Assembly (NCBI GenBank): GCA_028455995.1
Contig: JABELC010000005.1
Span: 2,852,001-2,916,000, forward strand
Direction of reading: 5' to 3'
From: Scleromitrula shiraiana
Taxonomy: Eukaryota; Ascomycota; Leotiomycetes; Helotiales; Sclerotiniaceae
Length of the DNA: 64,000 nucleotides
Shown: positions 61,157-64,000 of the stretch, one piece after another
Numbering within the stretch: the first letter of the stretch is position 1
Layout of the letters: each line of letters opens with the position of its first letter
Program-made: the position numbers and the translations under genes
Notes under the pieces: generated by a model
The model's input: the letters and a program-made list of their open reading frames with translations, nothing else
Database searches by the model: none
Told to the model about the DNA's origin: nothing

Positions 61157-62147
61157 TACTCGGTTAAATTAAAATTGAAACACGCGTAAAATAAGCGAAT
61201 CGCTTCAAAATCGATGATTTTGTATAAATCACCTTTTGTGTCAATATAAATAAATCAATTAATTATTTATAAAATTATTTAAAATATTAAATATAAATTA
61301 TTTTTATATTAAAATATCTATTATTAAAATTTAAAGATTAAATAATGATTTTAAAATTTATAATATTTATTTAAATATAAAATAAAAATTATATAAAAAT
61401 ATTATAATTTTAAATTAATTTAAATCAAATAAATTATTATATTAAAAAGTAATCAAGATATATATAAATATTTAAAAAAAGACTTTTTATTTAATATAAA
61501 TATTATATATTAAAGTTTAATATAGTATTTTTTAAAAATCGAACTTATAAGGGTATTTTTAACTTTTTAAAATCTTTAAAAATTTTAATCATTTATTCAA
61601 ATCAAAATTATATTAAATAATATTTTAATATAATAATTATGAGGATATAAAATATTATATAAAAAAATTTGAAGTAATTTTAATGATTTTTAAAAATTAA
61701 AATTAATATGATATTACTTGATATTTAATATTTATAAATATTATATATATTTTTTTTAACTTTATTATATTATATTTTTTATATATCTTTAATATATATA
61801 ATATTTATATTAAATAAAAAGTCTTTTTTTAAATATTTATATATATCTTTATTATTTTTTAATATAATAATTTATTTAATTTAAATTAACTTAAAATTAT
61901 AATATTTTTATATGATTTTTATTTTATATTTAAATAAATATTATAAATTCTAAAATCATTATTTAATCTTTAAATTTTAATAATAAATATTTTAATATAA
62001 AAATAATTTATATTTAATATTTTAAATAATTCTATAAATAATTAATTGATTTATTTATATTGACACAAAAGGTGATTTATACAAAATCGTCGATTTTGAA
62101 GCGATTCGCTTATTTTGCGCGTGCTTCAATTTTAATTTGACCGAGTA
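61157..62147. mobile_element. 991-bp foldback/TIR element inserted at TA
   Basis: Left arm 61157-61515 and right arm 61787-62147 are inverted copies of about 360 nt, with a roughly 270-nt centre. The ends read TACTCGGTTAAATT and, reverse-complemented, TACTCGGTCAAATT, so the element proper is flanked by TA, as in Tc1/mariner-type insertions. By eye the arms differ at about a dozen positions, all but one being C/T or G/A transitions, plus one small indel. No ORF, so this is a non-autonomous (MITE-like) element. It sits inside repeat copy 2. Confidence 0.85.
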
Positions 62148-62505
62148 TATATAAAATCAAAGAAATTTTTTTTGTTTTTTTTAAAAGGTTGAAAATATCA
62201 AACGTAAAATAAAAATAAAGTAATTACATCTTGATTAAATAATTGATAATTTCTGTTATTATTTTAATTATAATAGATTGTTTTTAAAACTATTTTTTAT
62301 ATATATTATATTATATTTACATTTATATTTTTTTATATATCAATTTTTCATATCAGTGTATTCTTTATATATTTTTTTATTATAATATCTTAAAATTATT
62401 ATATTTTGATATATTAATATCTTAAAATTATTATATTTTGATATATTATATAAATTAATTTATAATAAATTTTAATTTTAATGATTTTTAATTCGTTTTA
62501 TTATA

Positions 62506-62696
62506 TACTCAATCAAATCAAGATTGAAATACGCGCCAATTGCTAAAAACCCTCAAAATCGACATTTTTATATAAATAATTTTATAAATATTTAATTGAT
62601 TTATTTATATCGGTGCAAGAGGTGTTTTGTATAAAATCAATGATTTTGAGGGTTTTTGATAATTGGTGCGTGGTTCAATTTTAATTTAACCGAGTA
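62506..62696. mobile_element. 191-bp relative of the foldback element
   Basis: Near-complete palindrome. The right end, reverse-complemented, reads TACTCGGTTAAATTAAAATT like the larger element; the left end reads TACTCAATCAAATCAAGATT, which is the same with G-to-A changes. The interior shares the ATAAATAAATCAATTAA segment with the larger element. The part CCAATTRNTAAAAACCCTC is specific to this copy. Flanked by TA on both sides. Confidence 0.78.
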
Positions 62697-62739
62697 AATA
62701 CAATTAAAATTCATATTTAATTTATTTTTAAATTTTCTT

Positions 62740-64000
62740 TTTGTTTTATTTATATTAATAAATCTTTTTGTTATTATATTTATAAAGTTATTATTATTAT
62801 TAATCTAATATATTTTTATAATTTTTTAATATTGATAGTATTTAAACTATTCATTTATATTCAATCAAAAATGAATATATAATATTTATATTTTTTGCTT
62901 TATTTATTAAATAGTATCATTATGTGAGATTTTTATATTAATTTTGACTAGATTAGTATTTTATATTATATAAAATAAATCATATGATACTTTAAATTAA
63001 TAATATATAATAATATATACTTTATACATATATTATATCATGTATTATTTTTCTTACTTTTTTTTGTATACCATATATATTTATTTTTCATTTTGGTTTA
63101 TTTAAAGGTTTTTATATTAAATTCTTTGATTCATTATAGTAATTTCATTTTTTAATATTATTAATTTTTTATTCAATTTAAAGAAATGCATTTTAATAAA
63201 CTATTTTTATTTTTCATAAAGAAATTTACCTTTTTCATTTATAATTTTTCTTTTTAAAGAAATCATTTATTGATAATTATTAATATATTATTTATTTATC
63301 CTATTATAATTTTTAAATCATTTCATTTTATATTTAATAAATATAAACTATATATTAATACTGTTATTTTAAATTTATTAATATAATAATGTAAATAGAT
63401 ATTAAAGTAATAATTTTAATATTCTATAAAGTAATTATATTATTTATAAATTAATTTTGTATGATAAGTTCATTTTAAGAATTTTACATATATATATATA
63501 TTTAATAAAATTTAATCTTATTTAAACATATATTTAAATAAAATTTTATAAATCTATATTCATATTATTATTTATTATTATTATCAGTATAATTATAAGA
63601 ATAACAATAATAATTAAGTAATATATTGATTATCAAATCATTAATAATTAATTAAAGAGATTTCGTTTTTTAATATTACTATTATTATTTTAAATCATAA
63701 ATTGAGATTTTTTATATATCTGTTTTATGTCTATATCTTGTAATTTATTAATTTATCTATATTTAAAAATTCTGTGTTTTTTAATGTTATTATTATTTTG
63801 ATTATTTTAAATATATTAATTTATTTAATTCTTTTTCCTATAATATTTTAAATATATCATGATTTATAGTAATGTTTATATTTAATATTTTTGTATAATT
63901 CTTGATTTTTTTTTATATGAATGTATAAAATATATTTTATATCAACATAATTATTTTTATAAATATTTTTTTAAAGTCTTTATTTTCTATATACAATTTG
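62740..64000. repeat. RIP-worn repeat, copy 3 (runs off the window)
   Basis: Matches copy 1 from about 49070 on, in the same orientation, for example TTATATTCAATYAA with AATATTTATATTTTT following (62862; copy 1 at about 49391) and TTATTGATAATTATTAATATATTATTTATT near 63267 as the counterpart of about 49950. It lacks the first 450 bp or so of copy 1 and is cut by the window end. Confidence 0.62.

Larger units (their letters stand above)
45066..64000. other. AT-rich, RIP-like gene-empty block
   Basis: Nearly 19 kb, AT well above 80 percent by eye, with stop codons in all frames; the only ORF above 85 codons (50226-50498) is a Phe/Ile/Leu-rich product of composition. The block consists of mutated repeats (separate entries) whose copies differ mainly by C/T and G/A, the result expected of repeat-induced point mutation, known in Pezizomycotina. 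It could be a transposon-filled isochore, pericentromere or subtelomere; no telomere repeat or centromere marker was seen. The block starts abruptly just after the tRNA. Confidence 0.85.

Noticed and set aside
45400..64000. Mitochondrial insertion (NUMT)
   Set aside because: AT-richness would fit, but no mitochondrial gene, tRNA or rRNA could be recognised, whereas TIR elements and worn direct repeats explain the block.

Overview
This is nuclear DNA of a filamentous ascomycete, most likely a helotialean (Leotiomycetes; the Botrytis/Sclerotinia/Monilinia group would fit). That placement is inference. It rests on short introns (mostly 48-72 nt) with CTRAY-like branch points, on the gene families present, and on the sharp change from a gene-bearing compartment (1 to about 45.07 kb) to an extremely AT-rich, gene-empty one (about 45.07-64 kb) that looks RIP-mutated.

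Gene compartment. Plus strand: ribosomal protein eL29 (185-634, four exons), the SAM-domain RNA-binding protein VTS1 (2322-4288), TFIIIC subunit TFC4/Sfc4 (5024-8443, six exons, first intron apparently GC-AG), and a six-TM protein with a PPxY motif (9479-10645). Minus strand: an alpha/beta hydrolase (10811-11866), a GT32/Caps_synth-like glycosyltransferase (12896-14188), a small lysine-rich ORF (14665-14856), a class I cyclic-nucleotide phosphodiesterase PDE2 (17741-20772), the Rag GTPase GTR2 (26371-27658), a MIF-fold protein (30448-31537) and a polytopic membrane protein (34769-36431). A four-TM protein (37674-38403, +), a pentapeptide-repeat ORF (38583-39035, +) and a GIY-YIG/T5orf172 protein (39547-40956, -) follow. 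An intron-containing tRNA-Ala(AGC) at 44963-45065 is the last gene. These are individual genes, not an operon or an obvious metabolite cluster. PDE2 (cAMP signalling) and GTR2 (TORC1 signalling) lie near each other, but nothing in the sequence links them. Exon joins were made by eye by matching splice sites, phase and family continuity.

Intergenic DNA between about 20.9 and 33.5 kb is unusually rich in micro- and minisatellites, with at least a dozen unrelated motifs.

AT-rich compartment. No intact gene is visible. By eye it contains: a 2.8-kb element with terminal inverted repeats (TIRs) and about 20-bp subterminal repeats, starting about 200 bp after the tRNA; three directly oriented, heavily mutated copies of one multi-kb repeat (48.6-52.56, 57.6-61.16 and 62.74-64.0+ kb); a 991-bp foldback element with roughly 360-nt arms inserted at a TA in the second copy; a 191-bp relative of that element; and two short islands of more normal base composition (about 52.57-52.71 and 55.17-55.31 kb). 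The arms of the 991-bp element differ almost only by C/T and G/A transitions, as expected of RIP.
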